The translations under genes were made by a program, and so were the position numbers. From the NCBI RefSeq assembly GCF_964642095.1, contig NZ_OZ209244.1, positions 1,054,001 to 1,118,000 of the forward strand: 64,000 bases of DNA. Direction: 5' to 3'. A model generated the notes under the pieces. It saw only the letters and a program-made list of their open reading frames with translations, made no database searches and was not told where the DNA came from. This stretch comes from Fretibacterium fastidiosum. GTDB taxonomy: Bacteria; Synergistota; Synergistia; Synergistales; Aminobacteriaceae. Below, piece by piece: positions 49,103-58,359 of this stretch (position 1 is its first letter; every line of letters begins with the position of its first letter).

Positions 49103-50241
49103 AGGTCTGGAGCTCGGCGTGCGGTGACGTGGCGAGGCGCCTGGGGGAGGCGGGCCGCGCTGTGGTGCTGGCCTTCGGTGGGCCGCGCCGCGTGCTGAGC
49201 ACGTCGCCCTTCAACGGCGGCCTGCGCACGGACCTGCGGCAGGCCTTCAACTACAGCTACAGCATCAAGGGCGGCGAGTACTGCACGATGCGGGCTCCGA
49301 CCTATGCGGAGCACCTGGCCCTGATCGCGCGGGAGATCGGGCTGAACCCCGCCGTCAGCGTCGGGCTCTCCACCTCCGCCAAAATGGGGCACCTGGCGAT
49401 CCTGGAGGACGGCTGGGGGTCCGCTGAGGTCGCCGCGCTGGTGACCGCGGGGCTCGACGTCAACGCAGGGCGCTCCGGCGACCCGGCGGACTGGGACGAG
49501 GAGGCGGAGCGCCGGTCCGCGCCCCCGACGGGGACGGTCAACGTCATCCTGCACTTCAGTTGCGACCTCAGCGAGGGGGCTCTGACCCGCGCCCTGATCA
49601 CCCTGACGGAGGCGAAGGCCGCCGCCCTTCAGGAGCTGGCCGTCCCCAGCCGCTACTCCCACGGCATCGCGACGGGGTCGGGGACGGACGGCGCCATCGT
49701 GGTGGCTAACGCAGCGAGTTCCCTGCGCCTCACCGATACGGGGAACCACAGCAAGCTGGGCTCGGCGGTGGGGCGCGTGGTGAAGGCCGCGGTGAAGGAG
49801 GCCCTGCGGCTGCAGAGCGGCCTGACGCCCCAGAGCCAGCACGGCATCCTGCGGCGCACGGAGCGCTTCGGGGTGACGGAGGAGTCGTTGTGGGAGCGCT
49901 ATCGCCACGGGGGCGGGAGGCTGGACCGTGCGCGCTTCGCCGCGGCCCTGGCGGGGCTGGATGCCCGAGACGGCCTGCTGGCGTCCGTGTCCCTGATTGT
50001 ACACCTGATGGATCAGGCGGAGTGGGGGCTGCTCTACCCCGACGAGGCGCTGTCCGCCGCGCTGAGGCTCCTGGCGGCGATGGGCGTTTGCGTCGCCCCC
50101 TCCGGATCGGTCCACGACGCTCATGACGCTGAGGAGGCCGTGGCCTTCATCGCGGGGGCGGTGTCGGACGCTCTGGTCCGGCTTGCGGTGGACAGCGGGA
50201 ATTCCTGCGAGGGGCCCCTTGCGGGCAACGGCGCGGGATGA
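49099..50241 (+). CDS. cbiZ: Adenosylcobinamide amidohydrolase CbiZ
   Basis: A 380-residue protein. The CbiZ core is visible in GGPRRVLSTSPFNGGLR, in FNYSY-SIKGGEYC, in LSTSAKMGHLAI, in AGLDVNAGRSGDPA, in TVNVILHFSCDLSEGALTRALITLTEAKAAALQEL and in ATGSGTDGAIVVA. The enzyme removes the nucleotide loop of incomplete corrinoids so they can be rebuilt as the cell's own cobamide. It is ~150 residues longer than the core, with a helical C-terminal extension. It fits the riboswitch-linked importers at 35.5-43.8 kb. The next gene starts 54 bp downstream. Confidence 0.87.
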   Translation: MKVWSSACGDVARRLGEAGRAVVLAFGGPRRVLSTSPFNGGLRTDLRQAFNYSYSIKGGEYCTMRAPTYAEHLALIAREIGLNPAVSVGLSTSAKMGHLAILEDGWGSAEVAALVTAGLDVNAGRSGDPADWDEEAERRSAPPTGTVNVILHFSCDLSEGALTRALITLTEAKAAALQELAVPSRYSHGIATGSGTDGAIVVANAASSLRLTDTGNHSKLGSAVGRVVKAAVKEALRLQSGLTPQSQHGILRRTERFGVTEESLWERYRHGGGRLDRARFAAALAGLDARDGLLASVSLIVHLMDQAEWGLLYPDEALSAALRLLAAMGVCVAPSGSVHDAHDAEEAVAFIAGAVSDALVRLAVDSGNSCEGPLAGNGAG

Positions 50242-50294
50242 TGGGGATACTATGAAAGGCCGGTTCCTGTCATGGACGGCGGAGGAGGAGCTTG

Positions 50295-51683
50295 ATGAGC
50301 TTGAACAGCGATCTTGAGCGTCGGTACGAGGAGTATCTGGCGGAGGTGATGGAGGTTCACCGCGCCCGGGGCGTCGCCGTGGCCGTGATCGACCGGGTGG
50401 GGCGCACGCTTTGGCAGAAGTTGGCCGGATACCGCGACGCGGAGCGCCGCCTGGCGATCGACGAGGACACGATCTTCGGGCTGGCGTCCCTCACGAAATC
50501 CTTCACCGCCCTGCTGGTGACGCAGTTGGCCGAGCGGGGCTCTCTCTCCCTTCAGGACCCGGTGTCGGTCCATTGCCCCTCCTTCAGGGACGCGGGCCCG
50601 AACCCCGTGAGGCTGGCCCACCTCCTGAGCCACAGCGGCGGGTACTTCCCCCTGCCGCGGACGACGCTGGAGCCCGTGGCGAAGGAGTTGGGGCTCCCGC
50701 TTGACGGTCCGGAGGACCCGGCCTTCAGCGACGAGCTGGCCCGCGCTGGCGTCGACAGGGTGGCGGGGGCTATGAGCGCTGCGTCGGAGCGCGTCGGCGA
50801 GCCGGGGGAGTACATGAGCTACTGCAACGATGGATACGGCCTCCTGGCGGAGGTCATCCACCGCGCAAGTGGGGCGGGCAGCTACGCCGCCTGCGTGAGG
50901 CGGGAGGTCCTGGAGCCCCTGGGGATGACCCGCAGCTCCTGCGAGTTTCTGCGCCCCGCGCAGGACGCGAACGTCGCGAAGCTCTACTCCGAGGCGGCGC
51001 CGGAGGGGGACCTGAACTTCTGCCGCAACGCCTTCGTCCTCATGGGCGGCGGTGCCATGAAGTCCACGCTGGCCGACATGAAGAAGTACCTCCGCATGTA
51101 CCTGAACGAAGGGGCCATTGATGGAGGCGGTCGTCTGGCTTCCGCCAGGGGCGTCCGCGCCATGTGCCGCCCGCGCATCCCAACGCGCAGCCAGCAGTTC
51201 TATGGCTACGGGCTCTCCATCAGCTTCCTTGAGGACGTCACGGTGATCCGCCACGGCGGCAGCCTGCCCGGCGTGTCCTCGCACATGGCCTGGTCTCCGG
51301 AGCTGGAGCGCGGCGTCGTCGTGCTGTGCAACACGGAGGACGTTCCCGTGTCCCTGCTGGCGGACGCGGCGCTGCGGCTATCCATGGGACTTGACCCTCG
51401 ACCGGCGAGCCGCTGGCGCAGATGTCCCTGGACGGACGCGACCCTTCGAGCTGCCTGCGGACGGTACGAGTCGGGGGAGGGCGCAGACGTCCTGGTGGAG
51501 CGCGACGGAGAGGGCGTCGCCGTCACAAACAGCGGCAAAGTTATGGAGGTCCTCATGGTGCACCCCTTCCGGGCGGTGTTGCGATCCGGCCTGTCCGAGA
51601 CGGAGTTTCGGCTCCACTTCGGCGAGGACGGGGAGGTGTGGGGCGCCCGGCTGGGGGACCGCATCGTCAAAAAACGGTCCTGA
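50295..51683 (+). CDS. Serine beta-lactamase-like hydrolase / D-aminopeptidase type
   Basis: A 462-residue serine hydrolase of the class C beta-lactamase fold. The SxxK motif is S65-L-T-K68, the Y-x-N motif is YCN in MSYCNDGYG near residue 175, and the third motif lies in VIRHGGSLPG. The last ~100 residues form a beta-sheet domain (CGRYESGEGADVLVERDGEG) as in D-amino-acid amidases and Pab87-type peptidases. No signal peptide is seen, so it acts in the cytoplasm, probably on D-amino-acid peptides or esters. GGAGGAGGAG precedes ATG 50295. Peptide transport and N-acyl-D-amino-acid deacylase genes nearby support this. Confidence 0.82.
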   Translation: MSLNSDLERRYEEYLAEVMEVHRARGVAVAVIDRVGRTLWQKLAGYRDAERRLAIDEDTIFGLASLTKSFTALLVTQLAERGSLSLQDPVSVHCPSFRDAGPNPVRLAHLLSHSGGYFPLPRTTLEPVAKELGLPLDGPEDPAFSDELARAGVDRVAGAMSAASERVGEPGEYMSYCNDGYGLLAEVIHRASGAGSYAACVRREVLEPLGMTRSSCEFLRPAQDANVAKLYSEAAPEGDLNFCRNAFVLMGGGAMKSTLADMKKYLRMYLNEGAIDGGGRLASARGVRAMCRPRIPTRSQQFYGYGLSISFLEDVTVIRHGGSLPGVSSHMAWSPELERGVVVLCNTEDVPVSLLADAALRLSMGLDPRPASRWRRCPWTDATLRAACGRYESGEGADVLVERDGEGVAVTNSGKVMEVLMVHPFRAVLRSGLSETEFRLHFGEDGEVWGARLGDRIVKKRS

Positions 51684-51695
51684 AGCGTCGGCGAC

Positions 51696-51751
51696 CGACG
51701 ACGAAACGGCAGGGGCCTGGGCAAATGCCCAGGCCCCCTCGTCGTCGTTTT
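51696..51751 (+). terminator. Strong terminator between convergent genes
   Basis: A double-tier hairpin: outer CGACGACGA (51696-51704) with TCGTCGTCG (51739-51747), inner GGGGCCTGGGC (51712-51722) with GCCCAGGCCCC (51727-51737), then TTTT. It lies between the hydrolase gene and the convergent binding-protein gene and may serve both. Confidence 0.88.
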
Positions 51752-51765
51752 GAGGTGCCGATGCG

Positions 51766-53283
51766 CTACTCGTAGTACACGCCGTCAAGACGGTTGATGA
51801 TGCCGCGGTAGAAGTTGTCCGCGCCCTTCAGGGCCTTGTTGGTGCCGTAAAGGGTGTCGGCGATGGCGAGGTAGCACCACGGGTTCAGCTCGTTCACGCG
51901 GTCGCAGAAGCGCTTGTAGATCTCCGCGCGCTCCGGGCCGTCCGCCGTGACGGTCCCCTTGTCCAGCAGCTCGTCCACCTCGGCGTCCTTCAGCCAGACG
52001 CGGTTGGAGGGCCCTGCGAACTTGGAGTGCATGGCCGCCTTGATGTAGGCGTCCGGGTCCGGGTTGATGTCGGAGGCGGACCAGCCGATCATGAAGACGG
52101 GCAGCTTGCCGGCCTTCAGCTGATCCAGGAAGGTGCCCCACTCCAGGACCTGGATGTCGACCTTGATGTCCAGCTCGGCGAGCATGTTCTGGATGACCTC
52201 GGCGTAGTCCTTGCGCTGCTTGTTCTCGTTGGTGTAGATGGTGAAGGCAAGGTCCTTGACGCCGGCCTTGTCCAGCATCTCCCTGGCCTTGTCGGGGTCG
52301 TACTCCACGGGGACGGGCTCGGGGAAGTAGTTGTTGATGGGCAGGAGCGGGCTGGTGGGCACGCGGCCCAGCCCCTGATAGACCACGTCCAGAGCGGCCT
52401 CGCGGTCGATGGCGATCGTGATGGCCCGGCGGACCTCGGGTTTGTCGAAGGGCGGCGTCTGGGTGTTGAAGCCCATGTAGGTGATGGACAGGCCCGGCTT
52501 GTTGTAGACGCTGACCTTGCCCTCCTCCTGCAGGCGCTTGAAGTCGCTGGTGGGAAGGCCGTAGGCGATGTCGATGTTCCCCGTCTCAAGCTCGATGACG
52601 CGGCTCGTGGTCTCCGGAATGGTGCGGATCTTGAGCGTCTTGAACTTCGGCTTCTCGCCCCAGTAGTCCTCGAAACGCTCGAAGGTGATGTGGTCGCCCT
52701 TCAGCGCGGAGACGAACTTGAAGGGGCCGGTGCCGATGGGCTCCTTGCCGTAGTCCTCGCCTGCGGCCTCCACGACCTTCTTGTTCATGATGTAGGAGGA
52801 GGAGTGGTTCAGGTAGGCCAGGAAGCCGGCCATGGGGGCGGAGGACTTGACCTGGAACGTGTACCGGTCGATGACCTTGAGCCCCTCGGGGTCGATGTTG
52901 GCGCCGTAGGACTTCACGGCCGCAGCCTTCGGCGTCGTCATGCGGTGGAGCGTGAACACGGCGTCCTCGGCGGTCAACTCGTCGCCGTTGTGGAACTTAA
53001 TGCCCTTGCGCAGCGTGATCTCCCACGTCGTCGGGTCCAGTTGCTTCCAGCTCTCCGCCAGGTATCCGACGAGCTTCTTGTCCGGCGAGAACTCGAACAG
53101 CGGTTCGTACATCTGGATCAGGGCGCAACTGGACGAGGTGTCGTTCGCCATCTGGGGGTCCAGGGACTTCGCGTCCGACGCCGTGCCCACGACGATCTCG
53201 TCCTTGGGCGCCGCTGCGGCGACGCCGCAGGCCAGGGCTGCGAACGCCGCAGCCAACAGGAACAGAAAAACGCGCTTCTTCAA
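51766..53283 (-). CDS. Dipeptide/oligopeptide-binding protein (DppA family)
   Basis: A 505-residue family-5 binding protein. TTG 53283 is the start, with GGAAGGAG 9 bases upstream. A signal peptide (VFLFLLAAAFAALACGVAAAA) precedes DEIVVGTASDAKSLDPQ, LTAEDAVFTLHRM and the NNYFP-type pocket region; no lipobox is evident. It binds short peptides or glutathione-like ligands in the periplasm and hands them to the permease encoded at 56.2-58.0 kb. It lies after the repeat element, ~380 bp from the rest of the transporter operon, and may have its own promoter. Confidence 0.9.
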   Translation of the reverse strand: MKKRVFLFLLAAAFAALACGVAAAAPKDEIVVGTASDAKSLDPQMANDTSSSCALIQMYEPLFEFSPDKKLVGYLAESWKQLDPTTWEITLRKGIKFHNGDELTAEDAVFTLHRMTTPKAAAVKSYGANIDPEGLKVIDRYTFQVKSSAPMAGFLAYLNHSSSYIMNKKVVEAAGEDYGKEPIGTGPFKFVSALKGDHITFERFEDYWGEKPKFKTLKIRTIPETTSRVIELETGNIDIAYGLPTSDFKRLQEEGKVSVYNKPGLSITYMGFNTQTPPFDKPEVRRAITIAIDREAALDVVYQGLGRVPTSPLLPINNYFPEPVPVEYDPDKAREMLDKAGVKDLAFTIYTNENKQRKDYAEVIQNMLAELDIKVDIQVLEWGTFLDQLKAGKLPVFMIGWSASDINPDPDAYIKAAMHSKFAGPSNRVWLKDAEVDELLDKGTVTADGPERAEIYKRFCDRVNELNPWCYLAIADTLYGTNKALKGADNFYRGIINRLDGVYYE

Positions 53284-53384
53284 AACAGAACACTCCTTCC
53301 GGGTAGTATAAGGCCTCACAGAGGCCCTATGATCCATCGTTAAAGGGCGCCGCGTCATTCATGCCCAATCGCGTCTGACAACGC

Positions 53385-53660
53385 GGTTCGCCTCCCCTGC
53401 AAGGGGAGGTGGTTCGCGCCAGCGAACCGGAGGGGTTGGTCCTCAGGCTCACACTCCCCAAAATAACCCCTCAGTCTCGCCCCTTCAGGGCTCGACAGCC
53501 CCCCTTCCAGGGGGGCCTGAAAACGCGCCGCTTCGTTTTCGCCTCCCCTGCAAGGGGAGGTGGCCCGAAGGGCCGGAGGGGTCGCCTTTCACACTCAACG
53601 ATAACCCCTCAGCCCCTTCGGGGCAGCCCTCACAGGGGCGCCAGGAGCCCTGAGCGTTTT
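53385..53660. repeat. Intergenic repeat of GGGGAGG-type palindromes
   Basis: Two copies of CGCCTCCCCTGCAAGGGGAG plus G, each followed by a related arm (TTCGCGCCAGCGAA or CCCGAAGGGCC) and GGAGGGGT. They are joined by AACCCCTCAG and GGGGCTGAGGG-like arms. The element fills the gap between the binding-protein gene and the rest of the transporter operon and shares its first module with the repeats at 20.2-20.7 and 35.0-35.4 kb. No gene lies in 53284-53661. Confidence 0.75.
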
Positions 53661-53661
53661 T

Positions 53662-54258
53662 TTAACGCGAACTGGCATCGGTCTTCTTCCGGTGCGTCTC
53701 CGCGTAGAGCAGCGCCTGGTCGTAGGTGGCGTCGTCCGGGCAGTAGACCCGCATCAGCACGCCCCGACGGCCCCTCAGGAGGAGGACCCGCATCGCGTCC
53801 ATGGGCTGCACCGTCGTCACGTCCTCCCATCGGGCGCGGCGCTCTGTGCTGCGGATGACCTCCAGGACCGGATCGATGGGGTAGCCCGTGAAGTGCAGGC
53901 GCCGCCCGTCCGCGGCGCGGGGGCTGCACCTCATGTTGTCGCAGAAGGCGTCCTCCTCGTCGAAGCGGTAGAGCGCCGCGTAGCGGTTCCTCATGACGAC
54001 GAAGCAGACGACCCCGAACAGCCCCAGAAAAGCCAGGACCAGGTAGCCCGACACCAAGGCGGCCCCCTTGACGTGGGAGGCGTCCACGTAGCCTCCGAAC
54101 CCCGCCTGAAGCGCCAGGAGGGAGAGCCAGCTCACGGACCAGCCGACGGTCAGCAGGATGGAGAGGTCCAGCAGGATCAGGGGGTTCGTCCCCAGCGGCA
54201 CGCCGACGTACCAGCGCAGCCGTGAGGGAGGGGAGCCTTCGGTCCGTTCCCCGCTCAT
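53662..54258 (-). CDS. Two-helix membrane protein of unknown function in peptide-transport operon
   Basis: A 198-residue protein with two membrane helices (LILLDLSILLTVGWSVSWLSLLAL and GAALVSGYLVLAFLGLFGVVCFVV) followed by a ~90-residue cytosolic domain (RFDEEDAFCDNMRCSP to YDQALLYAETHRKK). I recognise no family; the helix-plus-domain layout resembles small PH-like membrane proteins. ATG 54258 overlaps the preceding ATPase stop (ATGA), so it is expressed with the transporter. Confidence 0.7.
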   Translation of the reverse strand: MSGERTEGSPPSRLRWYVGVPLGTNPLILLDLSILLTVGWSVSWLSLLALQAGFGGYVDASHVKGAALVSGYLVLAFLGLFGVVCFVVMRNRYAALYRFDEEDAFCDNMRCSPRAADGRRLHFTGYPIDPVLEVIRSTERRARWEDVTTVQPMDAMRVLLLRGRRGVLMRVYCPDDATYDQALLYAETHRKKTDASSR

Positions 54259-55244
54259 GAAGATCGGCTCCGGGTCAGACGCCCGGCGAAGCGGCAGGCC
54301 ACGAAGTGCCCCGGCTCGTACTCCGTCAGGGGCGGCGTCCCCTCCAGGCACTCGTCCTGACGGTAGGCGCAGCGCCCCATGAAGCGGCAGGAGCCGGGCG
54401 GGTTGATGGGGCTCGGCACGTCGCCCTCCAGGATGATCCTCTGGCGGCGCCCGCTGAGGCGCGCCGTCGGCACGGCGGAGAGCAGCGCCTGCGTGTAGGG
54501 GTGGACGGGGTTCTTGAACAGGGTGGTGTTGTCCGCCTTCTCCACGACCTGTCCCAGGTACATCACGGCCACCTCGTCGGAGACGTAGCGCACCACGCTC
54601 AGGTTGTGGGAGATGAAGAGGTAGGTGTAGCCCCTCTCCTTCTTCAGCTCCTCCAGAAGGTTCAGCACCTGGGCCTGAATGCAGACGTCCAGCGCCGAGA
54701 CGGGCTCGTCCAGGACGATGAAGTCCGGGTCCAGGGCCAGGGCTCTGGCGATGCCGATCCGCTGCCGCCGTCCGCCGTCCAGCTCGTGGGGAAAGGAGGT
54801 GATGAGGCGTGAGGCCAGCCCCACGGTGTCCATCAGTTTTTTGACGCGGGCGTCCAGCTCCCGGTGGGGGCAGGCCCGGTTGATGACGAGAGGCTCCGCG
54901 ATGAGCTGCGACACCGACATGCGCGGGTTCAGGGACGAGAAGGGGTCCTGAAAGACGATCTGGGCCCTGCGGCGAAACTCGCTGCGCTTCGCCCCCGTGA
55001 ACTTGAGGGAGTCCTGGCCGTCGAAGAGCACCTCGCCGTCCGTGGCCTCGATCAGGCCGATGACGACGCGCCCCAGGGTGGACTTCCCGCAGCCGGACTC
55101 GCCCACCAGCCCCAGGGTGCAGCCCCTGGCGATGGAAAGCGAAACGTCGTCCACGGCGTGGAGCAGGCCTCCGTGTACGCTGAAGTATTTTTTGAGTCCC
55201 CGGATATCGAGAAACGTCTCCGGGGCAGCCTTTGCGCCGCTCAT
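54255..55244 (-). CDS. Dipeptide ABC importer ATPase (DppF-like)
   Basis: A 329-residue ATPase with Walker A GESGCGKST, Q-loop VFQDPFSSLNPRM, Walker B FIVLDEPVSALD, and the C-terminal oligopeptide domain with CRFMGRCAYRQDEC. The ABC signature reads ELDGGRRQR instead of the usual LSGGQRQR; this variant occurs in a clade of DppF/OppF proteins, so activity is still expected. ATG 55244 overlaps the DppD stop (ATGA). Confidence 0.92.
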   Translation of the reverse strand: MSGAKAAPETFLDIRGLKKYFSVHGGLLHAVDDVSLSIARGCTLGLVGESGCGKSTLGRVVIGLIEATDGEVLFDGQDSLKFTGAKRSEFRRRAQIVFQDPFSSLNPRMSVSQLIAEPLVINRACPHRELDARVKKLMDTVGLASRLITSFPHELDGGRRQRIGIARALALDPDFIVLDEPVSALDVCIQAQVLNLLEELKKERGYTYLFISHNLSVVRYVSDEVAVMYLGQVVEKADNTTLFKNPVHPYTQALLSAVPTARLSGRRQRIILEGDVPSPINPPGSCRFMGRCAYRQDECLEGTPPLTEYEPGHFVACRFAGRLTRSRSS

Positions 55245-56236
55245 AGCCTGGCTCCTCCCTCGATCTTCTTCGGAAAGTGACAATCGACGAAATGCCCCTT
55301 TTCCACCTCGACCATGCCGCAGGCCCTCTCGAAGCAGACGGGCTGGGCCTGGGAGCAGCGCGGAGAGAAGCTGCATCCCGCGGGCAGGTTCGTCGGGTCG
55401 GGCGGGAGGCCTGGGACCACCGCTAGCTTCTGGCCGAGGGGGGTGTCCAGGTCGGGCACGGCGTCAAAGAGCCCGTGGGTGTAGGGGTGCAGCGGGTTCC
55501 CGTAGAGCTGACGCAGGTCCGCGTACTCCACGAGGCGCCCCGCGTACATGATGGCGACGCTGTCGCAGGTCTCCGCCACGATGCCGAGGTCGTGGGTGAT
55601 CAGCAGCATGGAGGTCTTCACCTTCTGCTGGAGGTCCTTGATCAGCTCCAGCACCTGCGCCTGAATGGTGACGTCCAGGGCCGTGGTGGGCTCGTCCGCG
55701 ATGAGCAGACTCGGCCGGCAGGCCAGGGCGATGGCGATGCCCACGCGCTGGCGCATCCCGCCGGAGAACTGGTGGGGGTAGTCCTTGGCCCGCTCCGTGC
55801 GGATCCCCACGAGCCCCAGCATCTCGTAGGCGCGGTCCCGGACCTCCCGCCCCTTCAGGTCCGTGTGCAGGGAGATCATCTCCATGATCTGCTCCTCGAC
55901 GGTCATGATGGGGTTCAGGGAGGTCATGGGGTCCTGGAAGATCATGGCGATCTGGCTGCCGCGCATGTGGCGCCGCTCCGCGTCCGTCATCTTTCGGACG
56001 TCCTGCCCCTTGAACAGGATCTCGCCGCCCGTGACCTCGCCGGGGGGCGACTGGATGAGCTGGAGGATGGCCAGGGCCGTGGTGGTCTTGCCGGCCCCCG
56101 TCTCGCCCACGAAGCCCAAGGCGTGTCCCTCCCGGAGCTGGAGGTTGAGGTGGTTGACGGCGTGCACCACGCCGGAGTCCGTGTCGAACTGGACGGACAG
56201 GTCGCGGACGTCGAGGAGCAGATCGTTGCCGTTCAT
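55241..56236 (-). CDS. Dipeptide ABC importer ATPase (DppD-like)
   Basis: A 331-residue ATPase with Walker A GETGAGKTT, Q-loop IFQDPMTSLNPIM, signature QFSGGMRQR, Walker B LLIADEPTTALD, and a C-terminal CSFSPRCSQAQPVC metal-type motif. It forms the ATPase pair with the DppF-like protein. Its start is 17 bp downstream of the DppC-like gene. Confidence 0.93.
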   Translation of the reverse strand: MNGNDLLLDVRDLSVQFDTDSGVVHAVNHLNLQLREGHALGFVGETGAGKTTTALAILQLIQSPPGEVTGGEILFKGQDVRKMTDAERRHMRGSQIAMIFQDPMTSLNPIMTVEEQIMEMISLHTDLKGREVRDRAYEMLGLVGIRTERAKDYPHQFSGGMRQRVGIAIALACRPSLLIADEPTTALDVTIQAQVLELIKDLQQKVKTSMLLITHDLGIVAETCDSVAIMYAGRLVEYADLRQLYGNPLHPYTHGLFDAVPDLDTPLGQKLAVVPGLPPDPTNLPAGCSFSPRCSQAQPVCFERACGMVEVEKGHFVDCHFPKKIEGGARL

Positions 56237-56252
56237 CGTCGTTCCCCTCCCG

Positions 56253-57107
56253 TCAGCGCTTCAGCTTGGGGTCCATGGCGTCCCGCAGGCCGTCGCCCAG
56301 GAAGTTCAGGGCGATGATGGTGACGACGATGGCGATGCCCGGAAACATGCTGAGGTAGGCGCTGCCGCGCAGGTAGCCGCGAGCGCTGGACAACATGCCG
56401 CCCCACTCCGGGAACGGCGGCTGGATGCCCAGGCCGATGAAGCTCAGGGCGGCGGAGGAGAGGATGGCGCCGGCCACGCTCAACGTCGCCTGGACGATGA
56501 GCGGAGCGCAGCAGTTGGGCAGGATGTGCAGCAGGATGATGCGGAAGTCGCTGGCGCCCATGGCTCTGGCGGCCTCGATGAACTCCATCTCCTTCACCGA
56601 GAGCACGGAGGCCCGCAGGAGGCGCGAGAAACGCGGCACCGACGAGATGCCCACGGCGATCATCAGGTTGAAGAGGCCGGGGCCCAGGGCCGCGGCGATG
56701 GCGATGGCCAGGAGCGTGGAGGGGATGGCCAGCTGCACGTCCATCAGGCGCATCAGGAGGTTGTCCAGCCAGCCTCCGTAGTAGCCCGCGATGGCACCCA
56801 GGGCGCCGCCCAGCACCAGGGCGATGGAGACGGACACCAGCCCCACCTGCAGGGACACGCGCGCGCCGTAGATCAGGCGGCTCAGGACGTCGCGCCCGAA
56901 TTCGTCGGTCCCCAGGAGGTGCTTGGCGTTGGGGTACTGAAGCACCTCGCGCAGGTTCTGACGCGAGTACTTGAAGGGCGCCACGTAGTCTGCAAAGACG
57001 GCGACGAGGATCAGCAGGATCAGGACCGCCAGGCCGATCATGGCCAGCTTGTTGCGCCGCAGGCGGATCAGCGTCAGCCGCAGCATACTGTTCTTCTTCA
57101 GGATCAT
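56253..57107 (-). CDS. Dipeptide ABC permease (DppC-like)
   Basis: A 284-residue permease with an N-terminal helix, a periplasmic loop (DEFGRDVLSRLIYGARVSLQVG, the GTDEFGRD-type motif) and the coupling loop ARAMGASDFRIILLHILPN. It is 16 bp downstream of the DppB-like gene; ATG 57107. Confidence 0.93.
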   Translation of the reverse strand: MILKKNSMLRLTLIRLRRNKLAMIGLAVLILLILVAVFADYVAPFKYSRQNLREVLQYPNAKHLLGTDEFGRDVLSRLIYGARVSLQVGLVSVSIALVLGGALGAIAGYYGGWLDNLLMRLMDVQLAIPSTLLAIAIAAALGPGLFNLMIAVGISSVPRFSRLLRASVLSVKEMEFIEAARAMGASDFRIILLHILPNCCAPLIVQATLSVAGAILSSAALSFIGLGIQPPFPEWGGMLSSARGYLRGSAYLSMFPGIAIVVTIIALNFLGDGLRDAMDPKLKR

Positions 57108-57122
57108 CTCTTCACTTTCCCC

Positions 57123-58052
57123 CTAGCGGTATTTGGCCTTGATTCTGGGGTCAACCCAGGCGTAGAGAAGGTCTACGACGAGATTCATGATGCAGTACAC
57201 GACGGCGATGTAGAGCACGCCTCCCTGGACGACCGGGAAGTCGCGCATCTTGATGGACTCCACCACCAAACGGCCGATGCCGGGAATGGAGAACACCGTC
57301 TCGGTCAGGATGGCGCCGCCCAGGAGGCTGCCGAACTGCATCCCGATGATGGTCAGGATGGGGATCAGGGCGTTGGGCAGTGCGTGCCGCCAGATGATGA
57401 CGGACTCCTTCTGTCCCTTGGCGCGGGCCGTGCGGATGTAGTCGGAGCGGATGACCTCCAGCATGCTGGAGCGCGTCATGCGGGTGATGACGGCCAGCGT
57501 GCCGCCGGAGAGCGTGAACACCGGCATGATCATCTCGGCGAAGGTGTTGAAGCCGGACGGCGGCAGCCACTCCAGCTTGACGGAGAAGAGCAGGATGAGG
57601 AGCACGCCCAGCCAGAAGTTCGGCATGGCGACGCCGATCAGGGCGAGGACCATCGTGATGGAGTCGAAGAAGGAGTACTGCCGGATGGCGCAGATGATTC
57701 CGAAGGGAAGTCCCAGGGCCACGCCCAGGACCACGGCCCAGAAGGCCAGCTTCAGCGTGATGGGGAACCGGGCCATCAGCTCCTCGCTGACGGGGGCCTT
57801 CGTCACGTAGGAGCGCCCGATGTCGCCTTGAAGGGCGGCCTTGTAACAGTAGCGGCCGAATTGGACGAAAAAGGGGTCGTTCAAGCCGTAGTTGATGCGG
57901 AACTGCTCCACCGCCTCCGCGGGCGCGTCCTCGCCCAGGGCCATTCGGGCGGGGTCGCCGGGGGTGATGTAGAGGAGCGTGAAGACGATCAGCGCGACTC
58001 CCGCAAGCACGGGAATGAGCATCAGAAGTCGGCGCAGCGTGTACTTTAACAC
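57123..58052 (-). CDS. Dipeptide ABC permease (DppB-like)
   Basis: A 309-residue permease starting at GTG 58052 with GGAGGG 7 bases upstream. It opens with the DppB N-terminus (KYTLRRLLMLIPVLAGVALIVFTLLYITPGDPARM) and contains the coupling loop ARAKGQKESVIIWRHALPNALIP. First gene of the minus-strand transporter operon, divergent from the D-aminoacylase gene, which suggests a shared control region. Confidence 0.93.
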   Translation of the reverse strand: MLKYTLRRLLMLIPVLAGVALIVFTLLYITPGDPARMALGEDAPAEAVEQFRINYGLNDPFFVQFGRYCYKAALQGDIGRSYVTKAPVSEELMARFPITLKLAFWAVVLGVALGLPFGIICAIRQYSFFDSITMVLALIGVAMPNFWLGVLLILLFSVKLEWLPPSGFNTFAEMIMPVFTLSGGTLAVITRMTRSSMLEVIRSDYIRTARAKGQKESVIIWRHALPNALIPILTIIGMQFGSLLGGAILTETVFSIPGIGRLVVESIKMRDFPVVQGGVLYIAVVYCIMNLVVDLLYAWVDPRIKAKYR

Positions 58053-58359
58053 CAGGAACCCTCCTTGAGAAAGATCGGCTCGGACCTCGATTCAAAACCG
58101 GATCCGTTGAGCGTCGTGCGTTGCGGCAGACGAAACCGTCCTGCAGGCCTTTCGTAAATGCGCAGCTTTGTGCAAAATCCTTTCATTACTTTAAAGAAAA
58201 AACTTGAAACGTGTCATCCTGCAAGGAAAAACGCACTTATCTTACCATAAGGGGAGCGTTTTGACTTGAGCGATTTTTTTATTCGTGAAATAATGAACCT
58301 TGCGATGGTGGAGTTTGTCGTCTTTGTAATTATGTTGTTTTACTGAAGGATGGGATTGC
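58053..58359. other. Divergent control region between peptide transporter and D-aminoacylase
   Basis: A 307-bp gap with no gene. It is AT-rich from about 58150. A TTGACT hexamer (58261-58266) faces the deacylase but has no well-spaced -10. On the minus strand GTAAGATAAG near 58243-58234 could be a weak -10 toward the transporter. The two operons face away from each other here, so both promoters should lie in this interval. Confidence 0.4.

Noticed and set aside
52027..53343. 438-codon frame opposite the DppA-like gene
   Set aside because: Shadow of the recognised binding-protein gene, rich in Val/Gly/Leu/Asp without domain features.
54255..55244. Inactivated ATPase because of the altered ABC signature (LDGGRRQR)
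   Set aside because: The same variant is, to my knowledge, common in a DppF/OppF clade, and Walker A, Walker B and the Q-loop are intact.
55863..58049. 728-codon frame opposite the dipeptide permease genes
   Set aside because: Antisense to three recognised transporter genes; His/Gln/Asp-rich, no conserved motif.
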